Origin: Sulfurimonas paralvinellae
GTDB lineage: Bacteria > Campylobacterota > Campylobacteria > Campylobacterales > Sulfurimonadaceae
Assembly (NCBI RefSeq): GCF_014905135.1
Contig: NZ_CP041406.1
Location: 1,798,001 to 1,862,000, forward strand
Direction of reading: 5' to 3'
Length of the DNA stretch: 64,000 nt
A program made the position numbers and the translations under genes. How positions within the stretch are numbered: position 1 is the first letter of the stretch; every line of letters begins with the position of its first letter. This document shows, piece by piece, positions 1-8,262 of the stretch. Below the pieces are notes generated by a model. It was not told where the DNA came from. It saw only the letters and a program-made list of their open reading frames with translations, and did no database searches.

Positions 1-2
1 AT

Positions 3-161
3 GTTGTTGCAGAAGGGGTGGAGGACGCAGAACAGTTGGCATTGCTAAGAGAGTATGGATGTGACCTTATCCAAGGATACCTCTTTTCCAAGCCATTGGA
101 TGAGAAAGCTTTTATAAATAAACTCATGAAGAGTTATCATGAAGCTGTTGCAAATTCATAA
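3..161 (+). CDS. EAL-domain protein, C-terminal end only
   Basis: An open frame enters from the left edge and stops at TAA 159-161. It encodes [15 protein letters not shown] followed by [13 protein letters not shown]. These are the last conserved blocks of an EAL-type cyclic-di-GMP phosphodiesterase domain: the VAEGVE strand and the QGYLFSKP loop. The start and any sensor domains lie outside the window, so catalytic competence cannot be judged. Its last 23 bases overlap the start of the porin gene, which suggests the two are co-transcribed. Confidence 0.85.
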   Translation, partial: VVAEGVEDAEQLALLREYGCDLIQGYLFSKPLDEKAFINKLMKSYHEAVANS

Positions 162-1374
162 AAAGAGCTATCTTGTCACATATTGTTTTTTACTCCTGGC
201 ACTTAGTAATAGTGCCATAGCCTCTACAAATCAATCAGATTCCATCTACCAATCGCTTCACAATGGAAAAATCTCTTTTGACACAAAACTTTTCTATATG
301 GTTCGAACCTTTGAGAAAACACCGGATCCAAGCACAAAAGCACTCACTTTTGGTGGTATTATGAAGTATGAGAGCCTGTCCTATCGGGGTTTAAAGATTG
401 GCATCGGCTACTATGGGAACTTCAACACCGGTCTCTATTCCGACTACACCGCTGCAAATCCAAAAGGTGGTACAAGTCTTTTGGAGAGAAAAACAGGGGA
501 TGATATCAACTTTTTAGGTGAAGCTTATCTACAATATAAGTACCAAAACACCGAAGTGAAAATAGGCCGTCAACAATTAGAAACTCCCATTATAGATATA
601 CTACAGCTTAGAACACTTCCTGCTGTTTATGAAGCTTGTGTTGTAAAAAATAGAGATATAGCAAATACGATGATAGAGCTATCTTATGTCAGAGCCTACA
701 GCGGTTTTGCTTCCAAAGACAACGGGTTTTTACGCCATGATGACGAATGGGGTAAAGATGGTCTTGGCTCTCTCTATATTACAAATAAAAGTATCCAAAA
801 CCTTTATATAAGTGCTCAGTATGTTCTACCACTCTCAAAAAAGAGTAATAGCGGCAGCCATATTGCTATAGAAGATTACAGCTATCTTGATGCAAAATAC
901 AGCTTGCCTTATGGAGACGTGAGTTACATAAAATTTCAAGCCGGCGGTAACAGATACGACAAAAAATCTGACTCTAAAATGATAGGTGCAAGAGTAGGCG
1001 GCATGTTCAACAAAAAGATTGGAGCTGAACTCTCTTACAACCAGATCTTTTCCAACAGTTTTGCAACAATTCTGTCTGCGCCTATGTATACCGATTGGCA
1101 GCAGGGCTATAGCAATTATGAACCAAGTATGGCATATGGTGCAAGGTTCATACTCTATCCTCTGAAAAATTTGAAAATAAAAGCAGGCTCTGTCAATGTC
1201 AATGCCGCATCAGGTTATAATAGAGATAACTACATAGAGTCCATCTTTTACGGTGCCTATACTTTGAATAAAGCATCAAAATTTGAACTGCTTTACTCAT
1301 TCAAAGACCAAAAAGCTGGTTCATCCCGTGAGAGTAGACAGGATTTTAGAATGGTTTATAATTTTAATTTTTAG
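139..1374 (+). CDS. outer-membrane porin (OprD-like beta-barrel)
   Basis: A 411-residue protein with an N-terminal signal peptide (hydrophobic stretch about residues 12-28, likely cleavage after SAIA). Alternating polar/aromatic beta-strand sequence follows, and it ends in ...YNFNF, whose terminal Phe is typical of proteins inserted by the Bam machinery. The [11 protein letters not shown] block resembles the FRAGRQLVETF block of the porin at 35326, so both probably belong to the OprD-like porins common in Campylobacterota. The substrate is unknown. The gene overlaps the EAL gene upstream, so expression may be coupled. It ends 22 bp before the old transposon-end remnant at 1396, so it is either host flank or the last cargo of an earlier element. 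Confidence 0.75.
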   Translation: MKLLQIHKKSYLVTYCFLLLALSNSAIASTNQSDSIYQSLHNGKISFDTKLFYMVRTFEKTPDPSTKALTFGGIMKYESLSYRGLKIGIGYYGNFNTGLYSDYTAANPKGGTSLLERKTGDDINFLGEAYLQYKYQNTEVKIGRQQLETPIIDILQLRTLPAVYEACVVKNRDIANTMIELSYVRAYSGFASKDNGFLRHDDEWGKDGLGSLYITNKSIQNLYISAQYVLPLSKKSNSGSHIAIEDYSYLDAKYSLPYGDVSYIKFQAGGNRYDKKSDSKMIGARVGGMFNKKIGAELSYNQIFSNSFATILSAPMYTDWQQGYSNYEPSMAYGARFILYPLKNLKIKAGSVNVNAASGYNRDNYIESIFYGAYTLNKASKFELLYSFKDQKAGSSRESRQDFRMVYNFNF

Positions 1375-1395
1375 AGCTGCCCTTATCTTAGATAT

Positions 1396-1421
1396 ATTCT
1401 CATACTTTATTGGATCTTGCA
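1396..1421 (-). mobile_element. solo copy of the transposon right terminus (old insertion scar)
   Basis: These 26 bp match the right terminus at 16450-16475 at 25 of 26 positions and in the same orientation; the only difference is T1403 versus C16457. The segment contains a complete TnsB-type site (ATTCTCATACTTTATTG). It lies directly outside the left target-duplication copy. The second and third TnsB sites seen at the real right end are absent here. I infer a relic of an earlier element inserted at the same mnmG site. The alternative is that it is the original 3' end of mnmG, since on the minus strand it reads ...AARSNKV-stop. Confidence 0.7.
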
Positions 1422-1426
1422 GCCAT
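1422..1426. repeat. target-site duplication GCCAT, left copy
   Basis: GCCAT lies immediately outside the left terminus (TGATAG... from 1427). The same five bases lie immediately outside the right terminus at 16476-16480. A five-base duplication is what Tn7-family transposition makes. Confidence 0.85.
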
Positions 1427-1580
1427 TGATAGATTCAAAAAAGTATGAGAATATTCATTTTGCATGTTTAAAGCCTTGTTTTTAAGTATTATACAGTTAT
1501 CTAAATTAATTTTTTCCTTATCTTTCTTAATTATAAGCATCATTAAAGATTGATATTATATCAATAAAGTATGATAATAG
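1427..1580. repeat. transposon left end with TnsB-type binding sites
   Basis: The terminus is TGATAGATTC, followed by the core AAAAAAGTATGAGAAT (1437-1452). Further inward-facing copies of the core (consensus AATAAAGTATGAGAAT) occur at 1540-1557 (weaker, TCATTAAAGATTGATATT) and 1561-1580 (TCAATAAAGTATGATAATAG). Spaced sites here and closely packed sites at the other end match the asymmetric left/right design of Tn7. The innermost site lies just upstream of the tnsA promoter. Confidence 0.75.
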
Positions 1581-1600
1581 ATATGTTTACTTTCGTATAG

Positions 1601-1606
1601 TATAAT
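1601..1606 (+). promoter_or_regulatory. candidate -10 element for tnsABCD
   Basis: A perfect TATAAT begins 15 bases before the tnsA ATG, 21 bases downstream of the innermost left-end TnsB-type site. There is no convincing -35, which is common in Campylobacterota. A start point this close would leave a very short leader, and no clear ribosome-binding site is seen before the ATG. Confidence 0.45.
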
Positions 1607-1615
1607 TTAAACACT

Positions 1616-2266
1616 ATGATTACTTTTCCTCAACGCAAAATTAAGAAGAACTATCGCTCTGTCACAGGTCATTTTCCCAGTATAAAAAATGGTAAGTCGG
1701 TTGCTTATGAATCCAAGCTGGAGAAAACTTTCTTTTTAACACTGGAATTTGATGACAATGTTATTTCATATCAGGAACAACCTCAAATCTCTATAGATTT
1801 CCAAAAGAGAATAAAAACATACAGTGCAGACTGTTATGTCCGGTATGATAAAGCAGCGAATATAGATGATTCGCTAGTCGAAGTAAAATATACGCAGGAA
1901 CTCGAAAAAAAGAAAGAATACTTTGAGGAAAAATTTGCATCTATTCGCCAAGCATGTGATGATCTTAACTTAGACTTTCAAATTTTTACAGAGCAAAACT
2001 ATCCGCAAGTCTATATAGATAATTTGGATTTCTTGTATCGCTATAAAACTCATGGCAGAGAAAAAAGATATGATAATCAGATTTTATCATTCAATTTTAC
2101 AGATGCTACTACCGCCTCAAAGATAGCAAACACTTTAACTAATGATCCAAAAGAACTTATTATCGCAGCCAATGCTATTTGGGGATTGGTCGCTGCCGGT
2201 AAACTCACAACCGACTTACATAATACAAAAGTCAGTATGTATTCCATTATAGAGCCGGCTTTATGA
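1616..2266 (+). CDS. tnsA: TnsA-like endonuclease subunit of Tn7-type transposase
   Basis: The 216-residue protein has the TnsA restriction-endonuclease-like core: YESKLEKTFF with acidic residues E32/E36, the QEQP motif at about 53-56, YSADCYV with D72, and LVEVK with E89 and K91. In the Tn7 family TnsA cuts the 5' ends of the element so that it moves by cut-and-paste rather than by cointegrate formation. Keeping the E/D/K residues suggests an active nuclease. The C-terminal part, which in Tn7 contacts TnsC, is shorter than in Tn7 TnsA (273 residues). The stop overlaps the tnsB start in an ATGA arrangement, so the two are translationally coupled. Confidence 0.88.
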   Translation: MITFPQRKIKKNYRSVTGHFPSIKNGKSVAYESKLEKTFFLTLEFDDNVISYQEQPQISIDFQKRIKTYSADCYVRYDKAANIDDSLVEVKYTQELEKKKEYFEEKFASIRQACDDLNLDFQIFTEQNYPQVYIDNLDFLYRYKTHGREKRYDNQILSFNFTDATTASKIANTLTNDPKELIIAANAIWGLVAAGKLTTDLHNTKVSMYSIIEPAL

Positions 2267-4140
2267 GTATCGTCCGTTTTGATATAGGTCGGAGAATTAT
2301 TTATAATGACACTCCATATGTCATCAAAGGATACGCTTCTTTTAGTGAAGTGCTTGCAAAAGAGGTGCACCCTCCATACAAAGAAAAAATCATAAAAATC
2401 AATGAAATTATCAAAGATCCAAAGAATATCACTGCTTCGAAGAAAACGCTTGTTGATATAAGTGATACGGAATTTTCAGAAGCAAAAGAGCGTTATCTCA
2501 TTATCAAGCCACTTTTAGAACTTGAAAAACGAACCACAAAAGATGTTCAAAAAATTGCAAAACAACACAAAAAAAGTCCGGCAACTCTTTACAGATGGAT
2601 AAAGAAGTTTGAAGCATACGGAACAATCACTGCTCTTGCCAACTCATTCGATAACTGTGGAGCGAAAGGTAAAGGAAGACTTGATCCATCGATTGAAGCA
2701 ATTATACAGTCTGTTATAGATGAACTCTATTTAAACAAACAACAATATTCACTTTCATATATCCATTTAAAAATCCAAAATAAATGCCAAAACGCAGGGC
2801 TTAAAGCACCAACTTTAAATACCGTTCGAAACCGCATTGCACAACTTAGTCCAAAACTAGTTGCAAAAAATAGAAAAGGACTCAGTGTTCGAGATACTCG
2901 AGGGACACCGGGAAAATTCCCCGATGTACATATGCCGCTTGATGTAATACAGATAGATCATACTCCTATGGATGTCATAATCGTAGATGAAGAGTCACGC
3001 CAAGAGATAGGAAGACCATATATAACTTTGGCAATTGATGTCTACAGCAGAATGATCTTTGGATTTTACATTTCTCTTGAAGCGCCAAGCTATTTCAGCG
3101 TCGGACAGACACTTCTCAATGCTATTCTTCCAAAAGATGACCTTTTGCAATATCATAATATTCAAGGGGAATGGCCCGTCTATGGATTACCAAGAGCGAT
3201 CCATATGGATAATGCGGCTGAATTTCGTAGTGAAAGCCTCAAAAGATTTGCCGAAGAGTACCGCATCACACATATTTTACGCCCTGTTGCAAGACCGGAG
3301 TTCGGCGGACATGTAGAAAGTGCCATAAAAACGGCTATGGGTAAAGTACACCAATTACCCGGAAGTACTTTTTCAAACATCAATGAAAAAGGTACTTACA
3401 ATTCTCAAAAAGAGGCATCGTTAACACTCAAAGAACTTGAACAATGGTTTCTTGAATTTATTGTCAATATTTACCATAAATCAGTTCACAGCTCAATCGG
3501 CATGACACCGGAAGAGAAATTTTACCAAGGAATGCTCGGGGTTGAAGACGGTGCCATACCTTTTCTGCCAACGGTACCCGCTAATACACTCAAGCTGCGT
3601 ATGGCACTGCTTCCTGCAATGGAGCGTACAGTACAGAAAAACGGTATCACTATCGATCATATCACCTATTTTTCCGAAACACTGCGTAAATGGATTATTC
3701 CGGTAAGCTATAAAAAAATTACAAAAAATATTCATCCAAAAAAAGTACTCTGCCGAAGAGACCCCAGAGACATTAGTAAAATCTATGTTTTTGACGATGA
3801 CGTTAACGATTATATCATTGTTCCCTATGCAGATATAAAACGACCGGCAATCAATCTCAAAGAGCTTCGCCGTGCAATCTCCGAAGCGAAAAAAGCTGTA
3901 ACGGGAAGAGGGATAGAATCACACGATATTTTTGAAGCACATGAACGGCTATATCAGTATGCTCAAAAATCAAAGAGAGAACAAAAATCGGTAAGGCGGG
4001 CTAAAAGTTCCAAAAAGCATATGAAAAGAACAATAGAGTTTGAAAAAAAACAGATTCCTGAGGTGGCAAAAAACACAGCTCAAAATCATACTATCATTGA
4101 AAACGATGATAGTGATTTTGAGTATTATCCTGTAGATTGA
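2263..4140 (+). CDS. tnsB: TnsB-like DDE transposase
   Basis: The 625-residue protein has N-terminal helix-turn-helix DNA-binding modules (KKSPATLYRWIKKF, about residues 105-120) and an RNase H-fold catalytic core. The catalytic triad is visible: D232 in IQIDHTP, D316 in IHMDNAAEF and E352 in FGGHVESAIK. This gives the D-35-E spacing usual for retroviral-type integrases and Mu/Tn7 transposases. A beta-barrel segment and a basic tail follow (about 565-610), the latter probably contacting the ATPase. TnsB binds the repeated end sites and joins the 3' ends to target DNA. It overlaps tnsA by four bases and lies seven bases from tnsC. Confidence 0.92.
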   Translation: MSIVRFDIGRRIIYNDTPYVIKGYASFSEVLAKEVHPPYKEKIIKINEIIKDPKNITASKKTLVDISDTEFSEAKERYLIIKPLLELEKRTTKDVQKIAKQHKKSPATLYRWIKKFEAYGTITALANSFDNCGAKGKGRLDPSIEAIIQSVIDELYLNKQQYSLSYIHLKIQNKCQNAGLKAPTLNTVRNRIAQLSPKLVAKNRKGLSVRDTRGTPGKFPDVHMPLDVIQIDHTPMDVIIVDEESRQEIGRPYITLAIDVYSRMIFGFYISLEAPSYFSVGQTLLNAILPKDDLLQYHNIQGEWPVYGLPRAIHMDNAAEFRSESLKRFAEEYRITHILRPVARPEFGGHVESAIKTAMGKVHQLPGSTFSNINEKGTYNSQKEASLTLKELEQWFLEFIVNIYHKSVHSSIGMTPEEKFYQGMLGVEDGAIPFLPTVPANTLKLRMALLPAMERTVQKNGITIDHITYFSETLRKWIIPVSYKKITKNIHPKKVLCRRDPRDISKIYVFDDDVNDYIIVPYADIKRPAINLKELRRAISEAKKAVTGRGIESHDIFEAHERLYQYAQKSKREQKSVRRAKSSKKHMKRTIEFEKKQIPEVAKNTAQNHTIIENDDSDFEYYPVD

Positions 4141-4147
4141 GAAAAAG

Positions 4148-5020
4148 ATGACACAAAGAAGATTAACAAGAAAAGCACACGAATACCTAGACAAAAGCGA
4201 TGAAGAACGAATTATCTGCTGCAAGGAGGATGTTTGGATAGGTTACAGTGCGGCAGTCACTTTACTTGAGCTACTCGAAGACAAATTCAACGATCCAAAA
4301 CAGCTTCGCCATGAAGGACTATTGATTTATGGAGACCCTCATAACGGTAAAACAGCCATTTTGAGAAAATTTTACGATCTGCACAAAACAACTTTGGATA
4401 AAGTTGATGAAAATGGTGATACTATTTACGAGATACCCATTATTTACTTTGAAGCTCCAAACAGCCCAAATGAGAGTAAACTCTACAGCTATATTCTTGA
4501 CCAACTACATGTTCCCCATAAAGGAACAGAAAAAGTGCTTGAGAAAGCAAGATTAGCAGAACACTATCTCAATAAGCTCAATACAAAAATGATCCTAATA
4601 GATGAGATACACTCTGCACTTACAGGCAACCTCACAAAACAGCGCGCTTTTGTGAATGATCTTAAACTACTCAGTAACAAACTCTCTTTGAGAATTGTTC
4701 TTGCCGGTACACGAGAAGCACATTCCGCACTCAACATAAGCGGAGAGACGAGTTCTCGGTTTCCTTCTATCGAACTGCCACGATGGAGTAATGACAAAAA
4801 ATTTCGTTCTTTTGTTGCAACTTATGAGACCTGTCTTCCTTTAAAAGAGGCATCCAATCTTGTCAAAGATGCTGAAATTATGAGTGCCTTGTATTATGCA
4901 TCGGAGGGGCTTATAGGTCGTACAGTCAATCTGTTAAAAAAAGCGGCAGTCAAAGCGATAAAATCCGGACGAGAAAGAATCGTTCTCGAAGATATAGAGT
5001 ATCTACCGACACTCTCTTAA
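4148..5020 (+). CDS. tnsC: TnsC/TniB-type AAA+ transposition regulator
   Basis: The 290-residue AAA+ protein has Walker A GDPHNGKT (residues 62-69) and Walker B MILIDEIH (148-155; D152, E153). LAGTREAH follows as the sensor-1 strand. It links the target-selecting protein to the TnsAB transposase and forms ATP-dependent rings on DNA. It is close to TniB and the short TnsC proteins in length and much shorter than Tn7 TnsC (about 555 residues). A TnsE partner is therefore somewhat unexpected. The stop codon directly precedes the tniQ/tnsD start, so the four genes form one transcription unit. Confidence 0.88.
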   Translation: MTQRRLTRKAHEYLDKSDEERIICCKEDVWIGYSAAVTLLELLEDKFNDPKQLRHEGLLIYGDPHNGKTAILRKFYDLHKTTLDKVDENGDTIYEIPIIYFEAPNSPNESKLYSYILDQLHVPHKGTEKVLEKARLAEHYLNKLNTKMILIDEIHSALTGNLTKQRAFVNDLKLLSNKLSLRIVLAGTREAHSALNISGETSSRFPSIELPRWSNDKKFRSFVATYETCLPLKEASNLVKDAEIMSALYYASEGLIGRTVNLLKKAAVKAIKSGRERIVLEDIEYLPTLS

Positions 5021-6184
5021 ATGTATAAACGCAAACGGAACTGGATAGAGGATTACAAGTTTCATATCATCCCAAAAATCCTTCCGGATGAACTGCTTAG
5101 CTCATGGCTAACACGCACCGCATTTGCACACAGCAGAACCCTGTCGCTCTTTACAACCACCTACATTAAAAACGAGGGAGCAAATCTCAGCAGAATCGAT
5201 CTTGACTTTAGATATGACGAACAACTGTTTGCTATTTTGGCAGATAAAAGCCGGCTGTCTGTTTCCGAAATTTTAAAAATGTCTTTACGAAATGAAGAGG
5301 GATATTTGTTTGCATGCAATAAGTGCCTCTACCCTCCAAAACAGATCAGAAAACTGCTGGACAAGCGCACACACTATGGGCTTATGTTTTGCCCTATATG
5401 TTTGAGAGAAGACAAAACACCCTATTTTCGAAAACAGTGGCGCTATCTTTTTTATAATGCTTGTCCAAAGCATCAAGTGTATCTTGTTGATAGATGTGGA
5501 GGTTGCTTTGAACGAATACGGTTTCACAAAATGGCTCTGAGTGATGCAATTGTGTACTGCCACAACTGTGGCAGAGATTTACGAAAAACACGACCGAAAA
5601 AAGTAAATGACAAACATCGTTACGGCATCCAAGCTGTTGAATGGTTTGAAACAGGACTCAAAAACGGCTATTTTATTATTGATCATGAAAAAATCAACTC
5701 TCTGTGGATTTTTCAAGCTTTCACAAACTTATACGCTATGTTAAAATCTCTTAAAAATTTACAACTGAGCAATTTTCCACTGCTTCATGAATACCAAGAG
5801 TTGCAAGCCAAACTTAGTAAGTATAATTCAAAAAAAGCTTCCCTGATTTATGAAAACTTTTTACTAACTGCGATGGTATATCATCTTTTCCAAAATTTCC
5901 CTCGTAATTTTCGTGCTTTTATCAAAGAAAACAACTTGACGCATAGAGATTTTATTCATGGTTTTAAAAATATACCGTTTTGGTATCTTGGCATAATTCA
6001 AGACCTTGTTCCCGTAGAAAATAAAATTGGTAGAGAGATTAGTGAATCTGAAGTCATAGGAGCTATTAACTATCTCAAGCAAAATAATCAAAAAGTTACC
6101 CAACAAAGTGTTGCTCATGTTGTTGGATGTCATTTTAGTATTCATAAGCAGTTCGTAAAAATTTATCAACGGCGAGCCGACTAG
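5021..6184 (+). CDS. tnsD: TniQ/TnsD-like target-site selector
   Basis: The 387-residue TniQ-family protein opens with the typical PKILPDELLSSWLTRTAFAH block. Two zinc-finger-like sets follow: CNKC and CPIC (about residues 98-127), then CPKH, CGGC and CHNC (about 150-190). The C-terminal region (about 340-385, QSVAHVVGCHF) looks like a helix-turn-helix. TnsD-type members bind a conserved gene end and place the element at a fixed distance. Here the insertion sits in the last codons of mnmG, so I infer this protein reads the mnmG 3' coding sequence. It is shorter than Tn7 TnsD (508) but longer than CRISPR-coupled TniQ proteins often are. No other TniQ copy is present. Confidence 0.85.
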   Translation: MYKRKRNWIEDYKFHIIPKILPDELLSSWLTRTAFAHSRTLSLFTTTYIKNEGANLSRIDLDFRYDEQLFAILADKSRLSVSEILKMSLRNEEGYLFACNKCLYPPKQIRKLLDKRTHYGLMFCPICLREDKTPYFRKQWRYLFYNACPKHQVYLVDRCGGCFERIRFHKMALSDAIVYCHNCGRDLRKTRPKKVNDKHRYGIQAVEWFETGLKNGYFIIDHEKINSLWIFQAFTNLYAMLKSLKNLQLSNFPLLHEYQELQAKLSKYNSKKASLIYENFLLTAMVYHLFQNFPRNFRAFIKENNLTHRDFIHGFKNIPFWYLGIIQDLVPVENKIGREISESEVIGAINYLKQNNQKVTQQSVAHVVGCHFSIHKQFVKIYQRRAD

Positions 6185-6215
6185 GATAATGATTTTACGC
6201 TTCCCTCAAGTAATT

Positions 6216-6737
6216 CTATTTTAAATAGACCTCTATCATCTTACTCTTTGCCATAAAATTTGTTCCGTAACCTAGCAGCTCATAAAAATCTTTATCGCTA
6301 AAACCTACACTATACAACTCTTCTAAATCATCCCTACTAAATTTATCAGCATTATATATGGCATCAATAACTTTACTAAGTAAAAGTTTTTGTTTTACAT
6401 CAAATGGCAATTTGGAAATATTAGAGCATATGTCACCAAGTATCGCTTTATCTACTCCCATCTCTTGTAACATTTTTGTATTAAAACTTATACAATACTT
6501 CCTACACTCTTTTTGAGCTATACAGAGTCGCAAATATGGCAATAAATCTTCATCTATATTTGAATGATTTTTAAAGTACAGATTGTACTCTATAAAATCC
6601 ATCAAAGATTTAGCATCAATTGTTGCAAATAATTCAAAGTGCGGCGGTACAAATCCAAGTGTTTTTTGAATTTTTTTATATATAAGTTTTAACTCACCTG
6701 TTGCTTCTTCTGCTTTTATGGGTTTTATAATAAACAT
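6216..6737 (-). CDS. carboxymuconolactone decarboxylase/AhpD-like protein
   Basis: The 173-residue all-helical protein matches the CMD/AhpD family: a GFVPPHFELFATIDAK start and the central helix LRLCIAQKECRKYCISF. In AhpD-type peroxidases this helix carries CxxC followed by His. Here the cysteines are spaced C-x3-C and the His is replaced by Asn, so classic thiol peroxidase activity is doubtful. It lies downstream of the TetR gene on the same strand, separated by two AGAC-N6-GTCT palindromes, which suggests TetR-controlled expression. The convergent tniQ/tnsD gene ends 32 bp away. No substrate can be assigned. Confidence 0.7.
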   Translation of the reverse strand: MFIIKPIKAEEATGELKLIYKKIQKTLGFVPPHFELFATIDAKSLMDFIEYNLYFKNHSNIDEDLLPYLRLCIAQKECRKYCISFNTKMLQEMGVDKAILGDICSNISKLPFDVKQKLLLSKVIDAIYNADKFSRDDLEELYSVGFSDKDFYELLGYGTNFMAKSKMIEVYLK

Positions 6738-6758
6738 TACCTACCTTTAGTTTAAACT

Positions 6759-6772
6759 AGACCTATCGGTCT
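6759..6772. promoter_or_regulatory. operator-like palindrome 1 (AGAC-N6-GTCT)
   Basis: AGACCTATCGGTCT has perfect AGACC/GGTCT arms and lies 22 bp upstream of the CMD-like gene start. The same arms and spacing recur 47 bp away at 6806-6819. Together they are a plausible paired operator for the adjacent TetR protein. Confidence 0.6.
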
Positions 6773-6802
6773 GTTTTAAAAGTATAGTAATTTTATTCTT
6801 CA

Positions 6803-6822
6803 ATTAGACTGAATGGTCTAAT
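6803..6822. promoter_or_regulatory. operator-like palindrome 2 (ATTAGAC-N6-GTCTAAT)
   Basis: This has seven-base perfect arms around a six-base centre, immediately after the TetR stop codon. It shares AGAC-N6-GTCT with palindrome 1. Its position between the TetR gene and the CMD-like gene suggests the downstream gene has its own TetR-repressed promoter. Confidence 0.62.
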
Positions 6823-6823
6823 T

Positions 6824-7408
6824 TTAGTTTTTAAGTGATTGCAAATAATTTATAAGGTGTTGTACCGAGCTAAGATATTGCTCTTGAGAGGAATTTGAAG
6901 GACTAAGAGAGAGTGCACCCCATACTGTCGTTATGATATATGAAGAAAGAGAATCTTTATCTATATTTTGTTGTATTGAAGAGAAATTAAGAACTTTTTT
7001 TATTTTTATTTTTATATTTTTATAGATAATGTTGATTGCATTTTCAAAATCTTTATCTCTCGGTGACATCTCTTGATTCAGTCGATTGAGTGGACATCCA
7101 TATATTAAAAGGTTCTCTTTTTGTGCTACTTGTAAAATTGATTCTATTACAGTATCTATACCATCTTTATCATCTCTTACATCAAGCGAATAAAACTCGT
7201 CCATTCTAGGTAAAAGTCGCTCTTTTATAACAGCTAGCACCATATCTTTTTTTGATTTAAAATGATGATAAAGTGAGCCTTTTGGTATACCGCACTCTTT
7301 AAGTATCATCGACATACTTGTACCGTTATACCCATGGATATAGACAAGTTCAAAGACTACATCAAGGATTTTTTCTCTGGTTGGTTGATTCATTTGTTCT
7401 TTACCCAT
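6824..7408 (-). CDS. TetR-family transcriptional regulator
   Basis: The 194-residue protein has the canonical N-terminal TetR helix-turn-helix (residues about 10-55: TREKILDVVFELV, then GTSMSMILKECGIPKGSLYHHF, described here in parts) and a helical ligand-binding domain. The YHHFKSKKDM segment is typical of the YcdC/AcrR-like group that senses small hydrophobic or electrophilic compounds. The ligand is unknown. It lies three bases after the acetyltransferase stop and upstream of the CMD-like gene, on the same strand. Two candidate operators follow its stop codon. The module looks like a transferred stress or detoxification cassette. Confidence 0.88.
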   Translation of the reverse strand: MGKEQMNQPTREKILDVVFELVYIHGYNGTSMSMILKECGIPKGSLYHHFKSKKDMVLAVIKERLLPRMDEFYSLDVRDDKDGIDTVIESILQVAQKENLLIYGCPLNRLNQEMSPRDKDFENAINIIYKNIKIKIKKVLNFSSIQQNIDKDSLSSYIITTVWGALSLSPSNSSQEQYLSSVQHLINYLQSLKN

Positions 7409-7411
7409 TAG

Positions 7412-7855
7412 CTAAATAACCTTTTGTAGAAGCTGCCACTCAAAAGCCTGTTCTTGATTTTTAAAGATAGCCATAGCAGTATTCATTTTTGCAAATCCAA
7501 GCTTGCGATAGAAATCTTCTTTCCCTGGATATGAGTAGAGAATTATTTTATTATAACCGTTAGAAAATTCAACAAGTTTACCGACTATACTCTTGCCTAT
7601 TCCTTGTCCTTGATACCTAGGATGTATCGCAACATCGCAAATATAGGAACAATCTACACCATCTGCCAAAGCTCTTCCGACACCTATTAGTTTCTCTTCT
7701 ACATACACAAAACATTTATACAAACTATTTGAGAATACTACTTTTAAATCTTCTGCTTTTTTATCACCAAGCAAAGTTATTTTGTATAGGTTTGAGAGTT
7801 CATTATAATCTATACTCTCACAATCATATACCCATCGTATTGCTTTATTTTCCAT
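7412..7855 (-). CDS. GNAT-family N-acetyltransferase
   Basis: The 147-residue GNAT-fold protein shows the acetyl-CoA-binding motif A (VAIHPRYQGQGIGKSIVGKL, about residues 75-95, with the Q/R-x-x-G-x-G/A pyrophosphate loop). The C-terminal FYRKLGF motif is also present. Members acetylate amines on small molecules or proteins; the substrate here is not predictable. It is the first intact gene of a minus-strand run with the TetR and CMD-like genes. A broken cysteine hydrolase lies just upstream, so the original operon probably had four genes. Confidence 0.85.
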   Translation of the reverse strand: MENKAIRWVYDCESIDYNELSNLYKITLLGDKKAEDLKVVFSNSLYKCFVYVEEKLIGVGRALADGVDCSYICDVAIHPRYQGQGIGKSIVGKLVEFSNGYNKIILYSYPGKEDFYRKLGFAKMNTAMAIFKNQEQAFEWQLLQKVI

Positions 7856-7858
7856 TAT

Positions 7859-8262
7859 TTACCTTAGTGTATTTACTGTCATGCTTACCTTACAAAAAAT
7901 CCCATTTAACGAAGCCATAAAAGCACAATGTACTTCCTCAGCTTTTATCACCTCTTTGTGAAATATCAAGTCCTTCGTCGCACAAGCATTACTTATAAGT
8001 TCAATATTATAGCTTAAATTAAATCTAGCTCTCACTGTTGTATCTACACACATATGTGTCATAACACCGCAGATTATGAGATTGTTTATCTCTCTGCTTT
8101 GTAATTCCTCTTGTAAATTTGTCCCACGAAAACTATTTAATGGTGCTTTGTGACAACTGTGCTATCATTTATGTTAAAAGAAGGATGCAGCTCTACACCT
8201 TCACTATTTGGCAGAAAAAAAGTCGCGCCTTTTCTCATAGAGATATGCTGTATAAAAAATAT
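7859..8262 (-). pseudogene. isochorismatase-like cysteine hydrolase, frameshifted and 5'-truncated
   Basis: The 3' part (7859-8100) encodes the family hallmark ICGVMTHMCVDTTVRA and the CATKDL strand, with the catalytic Cys in MCVD. Upstream, another frame encodes IQHISMRKGATFFLP, GVELHP and STVVTK, which is the preceding part of the same fold. The frames change by one base at about 8140, in the VVTK / PLNSFRGT stretch, where the first frame runs into TAA. The first third of the gene, with the catalytic Asp and Lys region, is missing. It is replaced by an IS256-family transposase fragment, so the gene is dead. Confidence 0.82.
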
